Below are positions 1-9,451 of a DNA stretch of 35,441 bases, in pieces. Numbering within the stretch: position 1 is the first letter of the stretch; the number at the start of each line of letters is the position of its first letter. The position numbers and the translations under genes were made by a program. The notes beneath the pieces are model-generated. The model saw only the letters and a list, made by a program, of their open reading frames with translations. It was not told the DNA's origin and ran no database searches. Origin of the DNA: Magnetococcales bacterium (GTDB lineage: Bacteria > Pseudomonadota > Magnetococcia > Magnetococcales > Magnetaquicoccaceae); assembly GCA_015233035.1 (NCBI GenBank), contig JADFYM010000009.1, positions 1 to 35,441 on the forward strand, in the 5' to 3' direction.

Positions 1-144
1 GATCATCGTTTCGTCCACGAACTCTCCTGGATGCCCGCCTTCGCGGGCATGACGGGAATGGGTATGACACGAAATTCGCTCGTCATTCCCGCGAAGGCGG
101 GAATCCAGGGTTCTGACTGGAATGGCCAAAACGATGATCAAGGC
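1..144. repeat. Family R inverted-repeat element (REPIN/MITE-like), copy 1
   Basis: This copy contains two perfect hairpins in opposite orientation, ATGCCCGC/GCGGGCAT at 31-50 and ATTCCCGC/GCGGGAAT at 85-104, each with a 4-nt loop. They are flanked by terminal inverted sequences: GATCATCGTTTCG at the left, cut by the window edge, and CGATGATCAAGGC ending at 144. The whole unit reappears in reverse complement at 23960-24108 and, with a decayed left end, at 14693-14826. Two inverted REP-type palindromes inside longer terminal inverted repeats fit a REPIN or a short MITE. No coding content is credible here. Confidence 0.85.
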
Positions 145-160
145 CTGGATTCGCGCTTGA

Positions 161-313
161 TTATGGGCAAAAAAGGCGGGCGGGACGCCCGCGATCCATC
201 AGTTTACGACCATGCTGGAGGCTGTGGCATTGGAAGCGGAACGGGAAGGAACGGTCACGCTGGACAAAATTCTGCAAGAAATGGACGCAGTGATTGAACG
301 AAACACGCCATGA
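161..313 (+). pseudogene. Orphan 3' coding remnant, unrecognised
   Basis: This frame is open from 161 to a TGA at 311-313. The first ATG is at 212 and would give 33 residues, reading MLEAVALEAEREG and ending in DAVIERNTP. The acidic, helix-like composition looks like a real protein tail and not random translation. There is no visible ribosome-binding site before the ATG, and the frame is closed just upstream, beside the family R element. It may be the 3' end of a gene destroyed by rearrangement, or a very small gene. I cannot assign a family. It converges on ccoS, 35 bases away. A small 7-bp stem (176-192) lies just inside the frame. Confidence 0.3.
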
Positions 314-348
314 ATCCGGCGACCCTGGCCCTCCCGTACAACCCCACC

Positions 349-537
349 CTATGCATCACCTTTCTCCTCCTCCTCCTCCCGCCCCGGCAGCATAGCCTGA
401 TCATCCTCAAACAAAATCCGCTGTGCCGGCCCTTCCAGATCCTCAAATTGACCGGTCTTGACCGCCCAGATCATCAGCCCCAGACCGACCGCGCCGAGCA
501 GCAACGCCAGGGGCAATAAAAAATACAGAACATTCAT
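349..537 (-). CDS. ccoS: CcoS, cbb3-type cytochrome oxidase assembly protein
   Basis: This 62-aa protein starts [15 protein letters not shown] and has one N-terminal membrane helix (about residues 4-26). The helix is followed by the family hallmark, a [17 protein letters not shown] segment. The C-terminus is a highly acidic tail. CcoS is a small inner-membrane factor needed to insert the heme and copper cofactors of cbb3 oxidase. Its ATG overlaps the ccoI stop codon (ATGA, 534-537), so the two are almost certainly co-translated. This order (ccoI-ccoS) is the standard one in proteobacterial cco clusters. The oxidase structural genes and ccoG/ccoH are not in this window. Length and sequence fit the family well. 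Confidence 0.92.
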   Translation of the reverse strand: MNVLYFLLPLALLLGAVGLGLMIWAVKTGQFEDLEGPAQRILFEDDQAMLPGREEEEEKGDA

Positions 538-2966
538 GACGTGCTCCGCTCCGCAAACCGGGCCAGGGAGAGGGCGTTGCCGATCACCAACAGGCTGGAA
601 ATCGGCATGGCCACGGCGGCAGTCAAAGGATGGACATAACCCGCCATCGCCAGAGGAATGGCAATCAGATTATAGACGAGAGAAATCCCATAGTTTTGCC
701 GAATCACCCGCATGGTCTGCCGCGCCAGGGCCACCGCCACCGCCACCGTGGTCATGCGCCCATTGAGCAGGACAATATCGGCCACCTCGGTGGAAAGATC
801 GGCCCCACCCGCCATGGCCAGGGCCACATCGGCCCGCGCCAGAGCCGGAGCGTCGTTGATGCCATCCCCCACCATGGCCACCCCCACCGCCGTCGCCTGC
901 ACCCGCTGCACGAAAGCCTCTTTCTCTTCCGGCATCATTTCACCGTGAAAGGCCGCGATCTGCAAAAGGCGGGCGGTCTCGGCCACCGTTTGGCGATGGT
1001 CACCCGACAGGAGGGTGACCGTCAACCCCATGCCCTGCAACGTGGTCACCGCCGCCAGGGCATCGGCCTTGACCCGGTCGTTGAGAGCCAACCAGCCCAG
1101 CATCCGCCCCGGCACGGCACACACCACCCAACTGGCCGGTTGTCTGCCCGGCGGCTCGTCCGGTGCGGCTGCCAACTGCTGGGCAATAAAACCGGCCCGC
1201 CCGACCCAGACCGTTCCCGTGGCCGTCTCGGCTGTCACCCCCAGACCGGGCTGATTGCGCACCTGCTGCGGGGGCGACCAGTGCAGACCGCGCTCCGTCG
1301 CCGCCCGGACAATGGCCCGTCCGATGGGATGCTCGGAATAGTGTTCGGCCATCGCCGCCTGCCCCAATAATTCGGCCTCGCTGACCCCGACTGCCGGATA
1401 AAGCGTCGTCAACTGCACCATGCCCAGGGTGACCGTACCGGTTTTGTCCAACACCAGATGCCGGACGCGACTGAGAGTCTCCAACGCCGCCCCGCTCTTG
1501 AGCAAAATGCCTTGCCGGGCGGCCTGCCCGGTTGCCACCACCATGGCAGCCGGGGTGGCCATGCCCAGGGCACAGGGACAGGTGATGATCAACAAGGCCA
1601 CGCTGTTTAACAACGCCTGTTCCGGCGCGACCAGGGACCAGCCCAGATAGGTCACCACCGCCAGCACCAGCACCACCCCGACAAAACCGGCGGCCACCCG
1701 ATCCGCCAATTGCTGCGAGGGTGGCCGTTGCGCCTGGGCCCGTTCCACCAGATGGCTGATGCGCGCCCAGGCCGCCGCCTCCCCCACCCGCTCCGCCTGC
1801 ATCTCGAAGCCGCCTTCCACATTCAAGGTGCCCCCCAGCACCCGTTCCCCCACCTGGCGGGTAACGGGCAGACTTTCGCCCGTCAGCATGGATTCATCCA
1901 CGGCGGTCACGCCCGTCAACAGGAGACCGTCAGCCGGTATCTTGTCGCCGGGTTTGACCAGCAACCGATCCCCCACCACCACCTCGTGGATGGGCAGGAC
2001 CGACCAGACGCCTGCGCGCCAGACGGTGGCGGTGCGGGGGGCGAGGGCCAACAATCGTTCGGTGGCACCGGCGGCCCGCCGTCGGGCGGCATTCTCCAGA
2101 TAACGCCCCGTCAGCAGAATGAACAGGAATAAAATAACCGAATCAAAATAGACCTCACCATGCCCGGAGAGGGTTGCCACCATGCTGGTGCCATAGGTGG
2201 CGGTCGCTCCCAGGGCAATCGGCAGATCCATGCCCAGGGTACCCGCCCGCAGGCTCCGCCAGGTACCCTGGAAAAAAGGCCAGCCACTGTAGAAAAAAAT
2301 GGGCGTGGCCACCACCGCCGAACATTGATGAAAAAATTGTTGAAAATGAATATCCATGCCCTGAAAATAACCGGCATACAAGGCAACCGCCATCAGCATC
2401 AGATTGCCCGCCCCAAAACCGGCCACGCCCAGACGCAACAATAAATCCCGGTTGCGCTGGCGGTGCAGCCCTTCGGCACGCTCCGGGTCGTAGGGTTCCG
2501 CCCGATAGCCCACCTGGAGAATGGCCAGCAAAATGGTCGACAGGCGTGTTTGGGTGGGATCCCAACGGACCATGGCCCGTTGGGTGGCAAAATTGACCCG
2601 CGCCTCCACCACGCCCGGCAGGGAAAGCATGACCGCCTCGTTCAACCAGATGCAGGCCGCACAATGAATCCCCTGCAATAACAGGCTTGTTTCGCGCAAG
2701 GTGCCCACGGTGCGCACATGGCGTTCCTGAAAAACGGCTCCGTCATAGGCGGCCAGACGACTGGCTTCCACCTCTTCTGGCCGACAGCCCTGCACGTCCG
2801 TGCGCCGTTGATAGTAGGCGTTCAGCCCGGCGGACTGGATCCAGTGAAAGGCACCCTTGCATCCGGGACAACAAAAATGATACGTCACTTCCTGGAATGA
2901 GAGTGCCACGTCGACTTCGTCGGGGATGGGTAGTCCGCAATGGTAACACGGGTTTTCTTGTGCCAT
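534..2966 (-). CDS. ccoI: CcoI/FixI copper-transporting P1B-type ATPase
   Basis: This 810-aa P-type ATPase belongs to the CcoI (FixI/CtpA) branch that delivers copper for cbb3 oxidase assembly, exporting Cu from the cytoplasm across the inner membrane. The N-terminus has a Cys-rich module (C7-x2-C10 and CCPGC at 32-36) typical of CcoI, followed by an HMA metal-binding motif CAAC at 102-105. The transmembrane CPC motif (TCPCALG) is near residue 464, the phosphorylation motif DKTGT near 506 and the hinge motif GDGINDAP near 698. About eight membrane helices fit the family. The start is the ATG at 2966, but its ribosome-binding site is weak (AAGAGG about 12 nt upstream). It is the first gene of a ccoIS pair and is divergent from the DsbD_2-like gene at 3152. 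Confidence 0.95.
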   Translation of the reverse strand: MAQENPCYHCGLPIPDEVDVALSFQEVTYHFCCPGCKGAFHWIQSAGLNAYYQRRTDVQGCRPEEVEASRLAAYDGAVFQERHVRTVGTLRETSLLLQGIHCAACIWLNEAVMLSLPGVVEARVNFATQRAMVRWDPTQTRLSTILLAILQVGYRAEPYDPERAEGLHRQRNRDLLLRLGVAGFGAGNLMLMAVALYAGYFQGMDIHFQQFFHQCSAVVATPIFFYSGWPFFQGTWRSLRAGTLGMDLPIALGATATYGTSMVATLSGHGEVYFDSVILFLFILLTGRYLENAARRRAAGATERLLALAPRTATVWRAGVWSVLPIHEVVVGDRLLVKPGDKIPADGLLLTGVTAVDESMLTGESLPVTRQVGERVLGGTLNVEGGFEMQAERVGEAAAWARISHLVERAQAQRPPSQQLADRVAAGFVGVVLVLAVVTYLGWSLVAPEQALLNSVALLIITCPCALGMATPAAMVVATGQAARQGILLKSGAALETLSRVRHLVLDKTGTVTLGMVQLTTLYPAVGVSEAELLGQAAMAEHYSEHPIGRAIVRAATERGLHWSPPQQVRNQPGLGVTAETATGTVWVGRAGFIAQQLAAAPDEPPGRQPASWVVCAVPGRMLGWLALNDRVKADALAAVTTLQGMGLTVTLLSGDHRQTVAETARLLQIAAFHGEMMPEEKEAFVQRVQATAVGVAMVGDGINDAPALARADVALAMAGGADLSTEVADIVLLNGRMTTVAVAVALARQTMRVIRQNYGISLVYNLIAIPLAMAGYVHPLTAAVAMPISSLLVIGNALSLARFAERSTS

Positions 2967-3020
2967 GTGTGCCGTTGGCCTCTTGGTTGCATTGGAGACA
3001 GGGTGCGTTGGTGGCCCTGG

Positions 3021-3072
3021 CTGGGGAGGCGGAGAACCGCCTCCCCAGACCCCTCCACCCTTTTTTTTTGAT
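3021..3072 (+). repeat. Family B stem-loop with T-tract, copy 1
   Basis: A perfect 12-bp stem (CTGGGGAGGCGG, loop AGAA, then its complement, 3021-3048) is followed by ACCCCTCCACCC and a run of nine T (3061-3069). The same unit occurs in reverse complement at 19029-19081, including the complementary loop, and a diverged form occurs at 35399-35440. The T-run lies 12 nt beyond the stem, so this is not a canonical rho-independent terminator. It sits in the divergent promoter interval between ccoI and the next gene. I interpret it as a mobile or dispersed palindromic repeat. Confidence 0.75.
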
Positions 3073-3151
3073 CGTTTTTATCGTGTTGCACGATGGCGGG
3101 CGATAAAAATCACCCTTTCACAACACTCGATGGATGTCATCAGGAGCAACC

Positions 3152-3853
3152 ATGCTGGAATGGACTTTACCTCTGCTGACCGGCCTGCTCAGTGCCGGTC
3201 ACTGCATCGGCATGTGCGGTGGCATCGTGACCGCCTATTCGATGGGATCCGCCGCCACCGGCACCGGCACCAGAATATTGCCCCACCTGCTCTATAATGG
3301 CGGTCGCCTCATCAGTTATTCTGTACTGGGTGCCCTGTTCGGCGGGCTCGGCCAACAGGCGACAACCGGCATCCACTGGGGCGACATCCACTGGGACGGC
3401 GTCGCCCACCTCCTGTTTGGATTGATTCTGCTGGCATACGGCCTCTCCGCCCTGGGCGTCCACCGCCTGCAACGCCTGACCCAACTGGAACCACCCGCCT
3501 GGCTCCTGACCCGCCTCGGTAAACTGGTGCAAAACACCGCCACCGCGCGCCCACTCCTGCTGGGACTGGGATCCGGCTTGCTCCCCTGCTCCCTGCTGAT
3601 TGCCATGCAGGTCGAAGCCATGGCCTCCGGCTCCCTCCTGACCGGCATGACCACCCTCGCCCTCTTCGCCATCGGCACCAGCCTGCCCCTGCTCAGCCTG
3701 GGCCTACTGACGACTCATCTGACGCCCACCTCCCGCTACCGCCTGCTCCAGGCGGCTGGCCTGCTCATCCTGGTCATGGCTGGCCAGGAGTTCTGGAAAA
3801 GCGGGCAGATATGGCTGGCCCTTGACACGCCGCCCATGCCGCATTGTCATTGA
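3152..3853 (+). CDS. DsbD_2 / TauE-SafE-like membrane protein of cco clusters
   Basis: This 233-aa polytopic membrane protein has the signature GHCIGMCGG (residues 16-24) in the first helix and GLLPCSLL in a central helix. These mark the COG2836 / PF13386 (DsbD_2, UreH-like transmembrane) family. Members commonly sit beside ccoIS and are suggested to act in copper handling or oxidase maturation; the exact transport role is unsettled. I chose the ATG at 3152 because CAGGAG (3141-3146) is placed 5 nt upstream. An in-frame ATG at 3134 would add six residues. The gene is divergent from ccoI. Its last 7 bases overlap the last 7 bases of the opposing gene at 3847-4740. Confidence 0.88.
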   Translation: MLEWTLPLLTGLLSAGHCIGMCGGIVTAYSMGSAATGTGTRILPHLLYNGGRLISYSVLGALFGGLGQQATTGIHWGDIHWDGVAHLLFGLILLAYGLSALGVHRLQRLTQLEPPAWLLTRLGKLVQNTATARPLLLGLGSGLLPCSLLIAMQVEAMASGSLLTGMTTLALFAIGTSLPLLSLGLLTTHLTPTSRYRLLQAAGLLILVMAGQEFWKSGQIWLALDTPPMPHCH

Positions 3854-4740
3854 TCCGCCTCCAGAACGGCGTTCGGCAAGGATTCGATCACATCGGGAAT
3901 GCCCGCCAGAAACAGGGCATTGTCCTGGGCACCGATATAAGCCAAGGCGATATATTCCAACCAATAATCGGCACCCAAGCCATATTTCAGCAAATCCCGC
4001 ATGACATCCGCCATCGGACGCGGACGCGGGGGGCCTTTCAGCAGAGGAACCGTCCGATGCAAAAAGGCCAGCCAATCTTCCTTGGGACTCATCAAGACAT
4101 AGGGGGTGGTAAAGGCCACATGGTAGGTATAACCCGGCAAAGGAGGCATCAACCGCACATACCACAATTGCCCCAACTTGCCCGCATAACCGGTCGGCAC
4201 ATAACAATAGCAGGTCCGATCACTGATAATGTCGCGCAGCACCACCTCGGACTCCACCATACCACAATGCTCATAAATACCCATGTGGGAGACCTGCATC
4301 GACTCGATGATCGCCAGCAACTGGGGATCGATGGCCAAATCCGCCCCCAACTCCTGGATGCAGCCGCCGATGCTCTCTTGATCCTTGCCAAACAACAGAT
4401 CAAAAAAGGCCCAGCAGGTAAAATAACTGCGGGTCAAGGGGCTGAACGGGGGACCATCCGGCATATAAGTATTTTCGGCATCGGAAACAATGCGCACAAA
4501 GGGTTTCAGCACGGAGAGCATGGTCAACTCCTCGCACAACAGCGAAACCAGATTCTGGGCGGCGATATAATGGGCATGGAGCGGATCAAAACCGCTCTGC
4601 AACAGCAGTTCCATGGAGTGGAGATGGCTTTGATATTCGTCGGAACGTTTTTTGGCGGCCAGATGGGCACCAAAATCGACGACCTCCGTGCTGCGTGACT
4701 TGGCAAAATTTTGCAAAATTTTTTGGGCGATACGTCCCAT
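3847..4740 (-). CDS. Uncharacterised 297-aa cytoplasmic protein
   Basis: I do not recognise this family. The protein starts MGRIAQKILQNFAK and has no signal peptide or clear membrane helix. It is rich in aromatic and Cys residues in the middle (for example RTCYCYVPTGYAG). It contains a proline-rich stretch near residues 236-243 and ends acidic. The composition looks like a folded globular, mixed alpha/beta protein. The ribosome-binding site is strong (GGGGGAG 8 nt before the ATG), and codon use matches its neighbours, so the gene is very likely real. It lies 45 bp downstream of folD on the same strand, so co-transcription is probable. Its 3' end overlaps the convergent membrane-protein gene by 7 bp. 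No function should be inferred from the folD link alone. Confidence 0.82.
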   Translation of the reverse strand: MGRIAQKILQNFAKSRSTEVVDFGAHLAAKKRSDEYQSHLHSMELLLQSGFDPLHAHYIAAQNLVSLLCEELTMLSVLKPFVRIVSDAENTYMPDGPPFSPLTRSYFTCWAFFDLLFGKDQESIGGCIQELGADLAIDPQLLAIIESMQVSHMGIYEHCGMVESEVVLRDIISDRTCYCYVPTGYAGKLGQLWYVRLMPPLPGYTYHVAFTTPYVLMSPKEDWLAFLHRTVPLLKGPPRPRPMADVMRDLLKYGLGADYWLEYIALAYIGAQDNALFLAGIPDVIESLPNAVLEADQ

Positions 4741-4785
4741 GGCTTCAACTCCCCCTTGCTGGTACCCAGTGGCCTGGCCACGGTT

Positions 4786-5637
4786 TTATGTCACGCATCG
4801 ACCTGCCCCGATCACGGTATTTTTGAGCAGCATGGTGATGGTCATCGGGCCGACCCCGCCCGGCACAGGCGTGATGGCCGCCACCCGAGGCAAGGCCTCG
4901 GCAAAGGCCACATCCCCGCACAAGGAACCATCCGCCCGCCGGTTTTGGCCCACATCGATGACCACGGCACCCGGCTTGAACCAGGCACCCCGAATCATTT
5001 CGGCCCGCCCGATGGCCGCCACCACAATATCGGCCTCGGCGATCCGCTCCGCCAACTGCGTGGTATGGGAGTGGCACAGGGTGACGGTGGCATGTTCGGC
5101 CAATAACATCAACGCCATCGGCTTGCCCACAATGTTGGAGCGTCCCACCACCACCGCCTGTTGGCCCGCCGGATCCACGCCGGTGGACCGCAACAATTCC
5201 AGGCAGCCCCAGGGGGTGCAGGGTCGAAACAGCGGCGCGCCCACGGCCAGCAACCCCACATTGTAGGGATGAAAGCCATCCACATCCTTGTCCGGGGCAA
5301 TGGCCTCCAGGATCCGTTGGGCATAGATATGGGCAGGCAGGGGTGTTTGCACCAGGATGCCATGCACGGCGGGCTGATGGTTCAGGGTCTCGATCAACGC
5401 CAGCAGGGTTTCCTCGCTGGTCTCTGCCGGCAATTCATGCAGAAAGGAGTGGATGCCCATGTCGGCACAGGCCTTTCTTTTCATGCGCACATAGCCCTGG
5501 GAGGCCGGGTGAGTGCCTACCAGGATGACCGCCAAACCGGGGGTCACACCCCGTTCGTCTGACAAAATCTGAATTTCTCTGCGCAATTCGGCACGCATTT
5601 GCCGGGCAATTTCCTTGCCGTCGATAATCTCGCCCAT
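4786..5637 (-). CDS. folD: FolD, methylenetetrahydrofolate dehydrogenase / cyclohydrolase
   Basis: This 283-aa cytosolic bifunctional enzyme interconverts 5,10-methylene-THF, methenyl-THF and 10-formyl-THF, supplying one-carbon units for purines and formyl-Met. The catalytic YxxxK motif is present (Y49, K53), as are the NADP-binding stretch [12 protein letters not shown] (about 160-171) and the C-terminal [10 protein letters not shown] signature. The length is typical. The start is the ATG at 5637 ([11 protein letters not shown]), with a GGGGT stretch just upstream. A longer in-frame start at 5694 would add 19 hydrophobic, non-conserved residues and is rejected. It is followed at 45 bp by the 297-aa unknown gene and is divergent from msrA. 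Confidence 0.96.
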   Translation of the reverse strand: MGEIIDGKEIARQMRAELRREIQILSDERGVTPGLAVILVGTHPASQGYVRMKRKACADMGIHSFLHELPAETSEETLLALIETLNHQPAVHGILVQTPLPAHIYAQRILEAIAPDKDVDGFHPYNVGLLAVGAPLFRPCTPWGCLELLRSTGVDPAGQQAVVVGRSNIVGKPMALMLLAEHATVTLCHSHTTQLAERIAEADIVVAAIGRAEMIRGAWFKPGAVVIDVGQNRRADGSLCGDVAFAEALPRVAAITPVPGGVGPMTITMLLKNTVIGAGRCVT

Positions 5638-5843
5638 GAAAGACCCCGATAAAAAAAATGACGCACGACAGCACAACAATGGGCAATATACCATGAATCA
5701 CACCATCAGCCAATGGTGGTGCTGGGCTGGATCCCGTTGAAATGCTGAGCATGCGTTGTGCGGACCTTTTTTGATGGCACTTTATTCAAGAGCGGCAGTC
5801 AAAAGGGTTGAAACAGGCTCTTTATTGGTGTTCGGATAATAAA

Positions 5844-6386
5844 ATGTGTGTATCAGATGGATCAAGGCACGCAGCCACTGAGTTGGCCGTAGCCATGTTC
5901 GGGATGGGCTGTTTTTGGGGTGCTGAACGTCTTTTTTGGCAGCAAAAGGGTGTCCACGCCACAGAGGTTGGTTTTACCGCAGGTTATCAGCCTGATCCCA
6001 CCTACGAGCAGGTATGCACCGGCAGCACCGGTCATAATGAAGTCGTGCGGGTCTGGTTTGATCCAAACCATATCAGTTATTCCAGCCTGCTGGCCCTTTT
6101 TTGGGCAGGACATGATCCGACGCAGGGTATGCGGCAGGGCAATGACGTGGGAACCCAATATCGCTCAGGCATTTATACCTATTCCGCAGAGCAGGAACAT
6201 CTGGCGCGGGCTTCACAAGAGCGTTATCAACAGCGGATCCAGCAGGCAGGGTTTGGCCCGATCACCACGGAAATTCTCCCGGCCTCCGCATTTTTCCGTG
6301 CAGAGGAATATCACCAACACTATTTGGCAAAAAATCCCAATGGATATTGTGGGTTGGGTGGAATCGGGGTCGCATGTCTACCATGA
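5844..6386 (+). CDS. msrA: MsrA, peptide methionine-(S)-S-oxide reductase
   Basis: This 180-aa repair enzyme reduces the S-epimer of methionine sulfoxide in oxidised proteins. The catalytic motif GCFWG is at residues 22-26 with nucleophile C23. Typical blocks follow: [25 protein letters not shown] and the AEEYHQHYL segment. Two C-terminal cysteines (C169, C178, in [12 protein letters not shown]) can serve as recycling Cys for thioredoxin regeneration. The start is uncertain. I use the ATG at 5844; a TTG at 5808 is in frame, but its GGG is too close to serve as a Shine-Dalgarno sequence. No signal peptide is evident, so it is probably cytosolic. Its TGA overlaps the ATG of the next gene (ATGA at 6383-6386), indicating translational coupling. 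Confidence 0.95.
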   Translation: MCVSDGSRHAATELAVAMFGMGCFWGAERLFWQQKGVHATEVGFTAGYQPDPTYEQVCTGSTGHNEVVRVWFDPNHISYSSLLALFWAGHDPTQGMRQGNDVGTQYRSGIYTYSAEQEHLARASQERYQQRIQQAGFGPITTEILPASAFFRAEEYHQHYLAKNPNGYCGLGGIGVACLP

Positions 6387-8062
6387 ATGATCCATCAACA
6401 CCGGCAGGGCATGATGGGCATACTGTTCTGGACTACCATGAGCAGAGCAAGCACGCTCCCCATCGAATGGCTCCAGGACCGGATCACCTGGATTGGGCAC
6501 AGCAACCCGACCCGTTTCGGACCTATGAGGGTGCCCCTGTGCTGCAACTGCCTCTGGTCGCCGATGCGTTGCAGACACGGTATGCGGATTTATATCGCCC
6601 GACGGCTGTGGTGCCCGCCGTTGTCATGGATTGCCGTGGTATTGCCGCGCTTTTGGAGCTTGCGCTGGGCTTGTCCGCCTGGAAAGTATCCGGTTCAACC
6701 CGTTGGGCACTGCGGTGCAATCCGTCGAGTGGCAATTTGCACCCGACGGAAGGGTATGTCATCGTGCCGTCCATGGATACGGAGGAACACCCCCTCGCAG
6801 CCGGTGTTTACCACTATGTCAGCAGAAATCATATTCTGGAACAGCGTGTCGCAATCCCTGCGCCGGACAGGGATGCCTGGACCTCTTTGTTGCCTCCGCA
6901 CACCTTTTTGCTCGGACTGACGGCCATTCACTGGCGAGAAGCCTGGAAATATGGCGAACGTGCTTTCCGTTATTGTCAACTGGATGCGGGGCACGCCATG
7001 GCGGCGGTGCGCTATGCAGCGGCGGCTTTGGGATGGCAGGCACACCTTTTGGCCACCCCCGCGACACAGGATGTGGTACGATTGCTGGGGCTGGCCGGTT
7101 CCCCTCGACCTGATGCCCCGTTTGGCCACGACCACGAACCGGAACACCCGGATTGTCTCATCCAGGTCACCTTGCCCGGAGAGACCCAGGCTGATATGAG
7201 CGTTCAGGTCGGCCAGTTGGCCGATATTGCGGTACGTGGCCACTGGCTGGGAGAGGCCAATCGCTTGAGCAGGCATGCGCGTCAATGGCCAAAAATGGAC
7301 ACCGTCGCCCGCGCCGTCTGGCAACCGCTGCTATCGGAGGTGCCTGGACATACACGCGCACACTTGCCAGCATTGACTGCGGTTGCGCCCGGAATCAAAG
7401 CGGCTGATCTGATTCGTCAGCGGCGCAGTGCCCAAGCGTTCGACAACCGCGCCTGGTTGGACCAAGAGGCTTTATGGCATATTCTGGATGCCACGCTACC
7501 ACGGTCAGGGTGTGCGCCCTGGGATTTGCTACCCTGGGAACCTCGTATTCACCCCGTGTTGATGGTGCATCGTGTGCGTGGGTTGCCAGCCGGATTGTAT
7601 ATCCTGGTGCGCTCTCCCGCTGCCCAGCCGTTGTTGCAGGCCGCGCTGCATGCGGCGTTTGTCTGGAGCCCGGTGCCGGGCATGCCCGCGCATCTGCCAC
7701 TCTTTTTGTTGCAGGAGGGCGATATGCGCGCACTGGCCCAGACTCTTTCCTGTCAACAGGAGATTGCGGGTGACAGTGCCTTGAGTTTGGGTATGCTGGG
7801 AGAATACCACACCAGCATGACCTCTGGACCATGGGGTTATTGTCGTCTTTTCTGGGAGGCAGGCATGATAGGCCAGACACTCTACCTGGAAGCCGAGGCC
7901 GCAGGTGTGCGTGGAACAGGCATCGGTTGTTTCTTTGATGATCTTTTTCACCAGTTGCTCGGGCTGAAAGAGGCCCATTTGCAGAGTTTTTACCATTTTA
8001 CCATCGGCTTGCCCATCCTGGACCATCGGTTGCAAACCGAGACTCCCTATGTCTTGTCATGA
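6383..8062 (+). CDS. SagB-type two-domain nitroreductase-family flavin oxidoreductase
   Basis: This protein of about 559 aa is built of two nitroreductase-like halves, as in SagB/ThcOx-type dehydrogenases. The N-terminus has the family opening [12 protein letters not shown] and [15 protein letters not shown]. The first half contains [14 protein letters not shown], the Ser/Gly-LHPTE FMN-site motif. The second half begins with [11 protein letters not shown], an FMN-phosphate-binding arginine motif, and ends with the [10 protein letters not shown] loop typical of the fold. SagB enzymes oxidise azolines during peptide natural-product maturation, but many lone members have no known substrate. No YcaO cyclodehydratase or precursor peptide is in this window. 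The ATG at 6383 overlaps the msrA stop; an ATG at 6374 is also in frame and adds three residues. A redox role linked to msrA is inference only. Confidence 0.88.
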   Translation: MNDPSTPAGHDGHTVLDYHEQSKHAPHRMAPGPDHLDWAQQPDPFRTYEGAPVLQLPLVADALQTRYADLYRPTAVVPAVVMDCRGIAALLELALGLSAWKVSGSTRWALRCNPSSGNLHPTEGYVIVPSMDTEEHPLAAGVYHYVSRNHILEQRVAIPAPDRDAWTSLLPPHTFLLGLTAIHWREAWKYGERAFRYCQLDAGHAMAAVRYAAAALGWQAHLLATPATQDVVRLLGLAGSPRPDAPFGHDHEPEHPDCLIQVTLPGETQADMSVQVGQLADIAVRGHWLGEANRLSRHARQWPKMDTVARAVWQPLLSEVPGHTRAHLPALTAVAPGIKAADLIRQRRSAQAFDNRAWLDQEALWHILDATLPRSGCAPWDLLPWEPRIHPVLMVHRVRGLPAGLYILVRSPAAQPLLQAALHAAFVWSPVPGMPAHLPLFLLQEGDMRALAQTLSCQQEIAGDSALSLGMLGEYHTSMTSGPWGYCRLFWEAGMIGQTLYLEAEAAGVRGTGIGCFFDDLFHQLLGLKEAHLQSFYHFTIGLPILDHRLQTETPYVLS

Positions 8063-8146
8063 CCAGTCACGGGAAATCTCGATATCCTTGCTCAAAAAGC
8101 AACACAAGAAGGATTTGCTTGCCCATGTTTTTCGCCTGGGAGGGAT

Positions 8147-8683
8147 ATGAACACTCTGCTCAGTACCCGTTTCGACGGAGTCGCCCGCTTCATGCATTGG
8201 AGCATGGCCGTTCTATTGATGATCATGGTCGGGCTGGGCTTTTACGCCACCAGCCTGACCTTTTATGATCCGCTGTATCATCGTGCGCTGTTCTGGCATC
8301 GCTCCCTGGGGGTACTGGTCTTCGGACTGTTCCTGTTCCGGTTTGCCTGGCGGATCAGCCACCCGCCACCGCCCCTGCCTGCCGATATGCCCGCCTGGGA
8401 ACGGTATGCCGCCACCTGGACCCATCTGGCGTTATATCTCTTGATGTGCCTGATTCCTCTCTTCGGCTACCTGATCACCACCTCGGATGGTCGGGGGGTG
8501 AGCGTGTTCGATTGGTTCGAGGTGCCTGCCCTGTTGCCCCCCGCCAAGGGTCGGGAAACCTGGGCGGGCACGACCCATCTGGTCCTGGCGGTTCTGTTCA
8601 GCGTTCTGGTCGCGCTGCATGTTGCGGCGGCCATCAAACATCACTTTATCAACCGCGACGGCATTCTCCGTCGCATGTGGTAG
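8147..8683 (+). CDS. Cytochrome b561-family di-heme membrane protein
   Basis: This 178-aa inner-membrane protein has four predicted helices (about 15-38, 48-68, 90-112 and 144-166). Histidines are placed as heme ligands: H17 in the first helix (RFMHWSM), H51 in the second, and further His in THLAL and LHVAAAIKHH. This matches the prokaryotic cytochrome b561 (YodB/CybB) family, which shuttles electrons between quinol and periplasmic partners. The start has a strong GGGAGG a few bases upstream of the ATG. The yceI gene follows after 25 bp. A b561-YceI pair is a recurrent arrangement (yceJ-yceI in E. coli), so the two are probably one operon. Confidence 0.93.
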   Translation: MNTLLSTRFDGVARFMHWSMAVLLMIMVGLGFYATSLTFYDPLYHRALFWHRSLGVLVFGLFLFRFAWRISHPPPPLPADMPAWERYAATWTHLALYLLMCLIPLFGYLITTSDGRGVSVFDWFEVPALLPPAKGRETWAGTTHLVLAVLFSVLVALHVAAAIKHHFINRDGILRRMW

Positions 8684-8708
8684 ACATTTTTTCCTGGAGC
8701 AACCAGTC

Positions 8709-9290
8709 ATGAGAAAAACAGGTTTTATAGTGGCAGCACTGATCGCCAATATGGTATGGACGGGGAGTTCATCCGTTTGGGCCGCAGAGGAACAATACAA
8801 AATCGATCCCGCCCATTCCTTCGTCACCTTCAGCATCGCCCACCTGGGATACAGTTTGTTGCAAGGCCGCTTCAACAAGATCGAAGGAACCTTTACCCTG
8901 GAGTCCGACCAAACCACGGGAGCGGCCATCCAGATTACTGTGCAGACCGACTCCATTGACAGCAATCATGCGGAACGAGACAAACATTTGCGCAGCAAGG
9001 ACTTTCTCGATGTGGACAAGTTCCCCAGTGCGGTCTTCAAGAGCAGTCGCATGGTTGAAAAGGACGGCAAATCCACCGTGGAAGGCGAACTCACTTTACA
9101 TGGCGTAACCAGACCCGTCACCTTCGAGGCCAGGACAATCGGTGCTGGTCCTGATCCCTGGGGCGGATTTCGTCGTGGCTATACCGGGAGCCTGCACATC
9201 AAACGCGCCGACTATGGTATCCGCTACAACCTGGGACAGGCTGCCGAGGAGATGGACCTGGGATTGTATATCGAAGGCATCCGTCAATAA
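8709..9290 (+). CDS. YceI-family periplasmic lipocalin-like protein
   Basis: This 193-aa precursor has a classical Sec signal peptide (MRKTG, hydrophobic core, cleavage after SSVWA near residue 25). The mature domain shows the YceI pattern: YKIDPAHSFVTFSI at the start, DKHLRSKDFLDVDKFP in the middle, GELTLHGVTRPV, and DYGIRYNLG near the end. YceI proteins form a beta-barrel binding polyisoprenoid or quinone-like lipids in the periplasm; the physiological role is poorly defined. The ATG at 8709 is preceded by TGGAG at 8694-8698. A longer in-frame start at 8619 lies inside the b561 gene and would mask the signal peptide, so it is rejected. Co-transcription with the b561 gene suggests a shared redox function. 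Confidence 0.94.
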   Translation: MRKTGFIVAALIANMVWTGSSSVWAAEEQYKIDPAHSFVTFSIAHLGYSLLQGRFNKIEGTFTLESDQTTGAAIQITVQTDSIDSNHAERDKHLRSKDFLDVDKFPSAVFKSSRMVEKDGKSTVEGELTLHGVTRPVTFEARTIGAGPDPWGGFRRGYTGSLHIKRADYGIRYNLGQAAEEMDLGLYIEGIRQ

Positions 9291-9451
9291 CAACAATAGG
9301 CAAACCCTGGGGGTGCCTGGCATGGACCTGACGAGCAGAGACTGCAACAGAAACCCATCTCTGGTTGACATCTGTTCCTCTTGCCATCCGTGGCACCCAA
9401 TGTTCACATGGGCATAAAACAATAGAGACCGACCAGGTCATAGGCATTCCA

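Noticed and set aside
3061-3085. FNR-type site (TTGAT-N4-ATCAA) in the ccoI promoter interval
   Set aside because: TTGATCGTTTTTAT matches only the left half, and it belongs to the tail of a dispersed repeat.
6383-8062. An azole-peptide (RiPP) biosynthesis cluster
   Set aside because: Only the SagB-like enzyme is present; no YcaO protein, leader peptide or dedicated exporter lies next to it.
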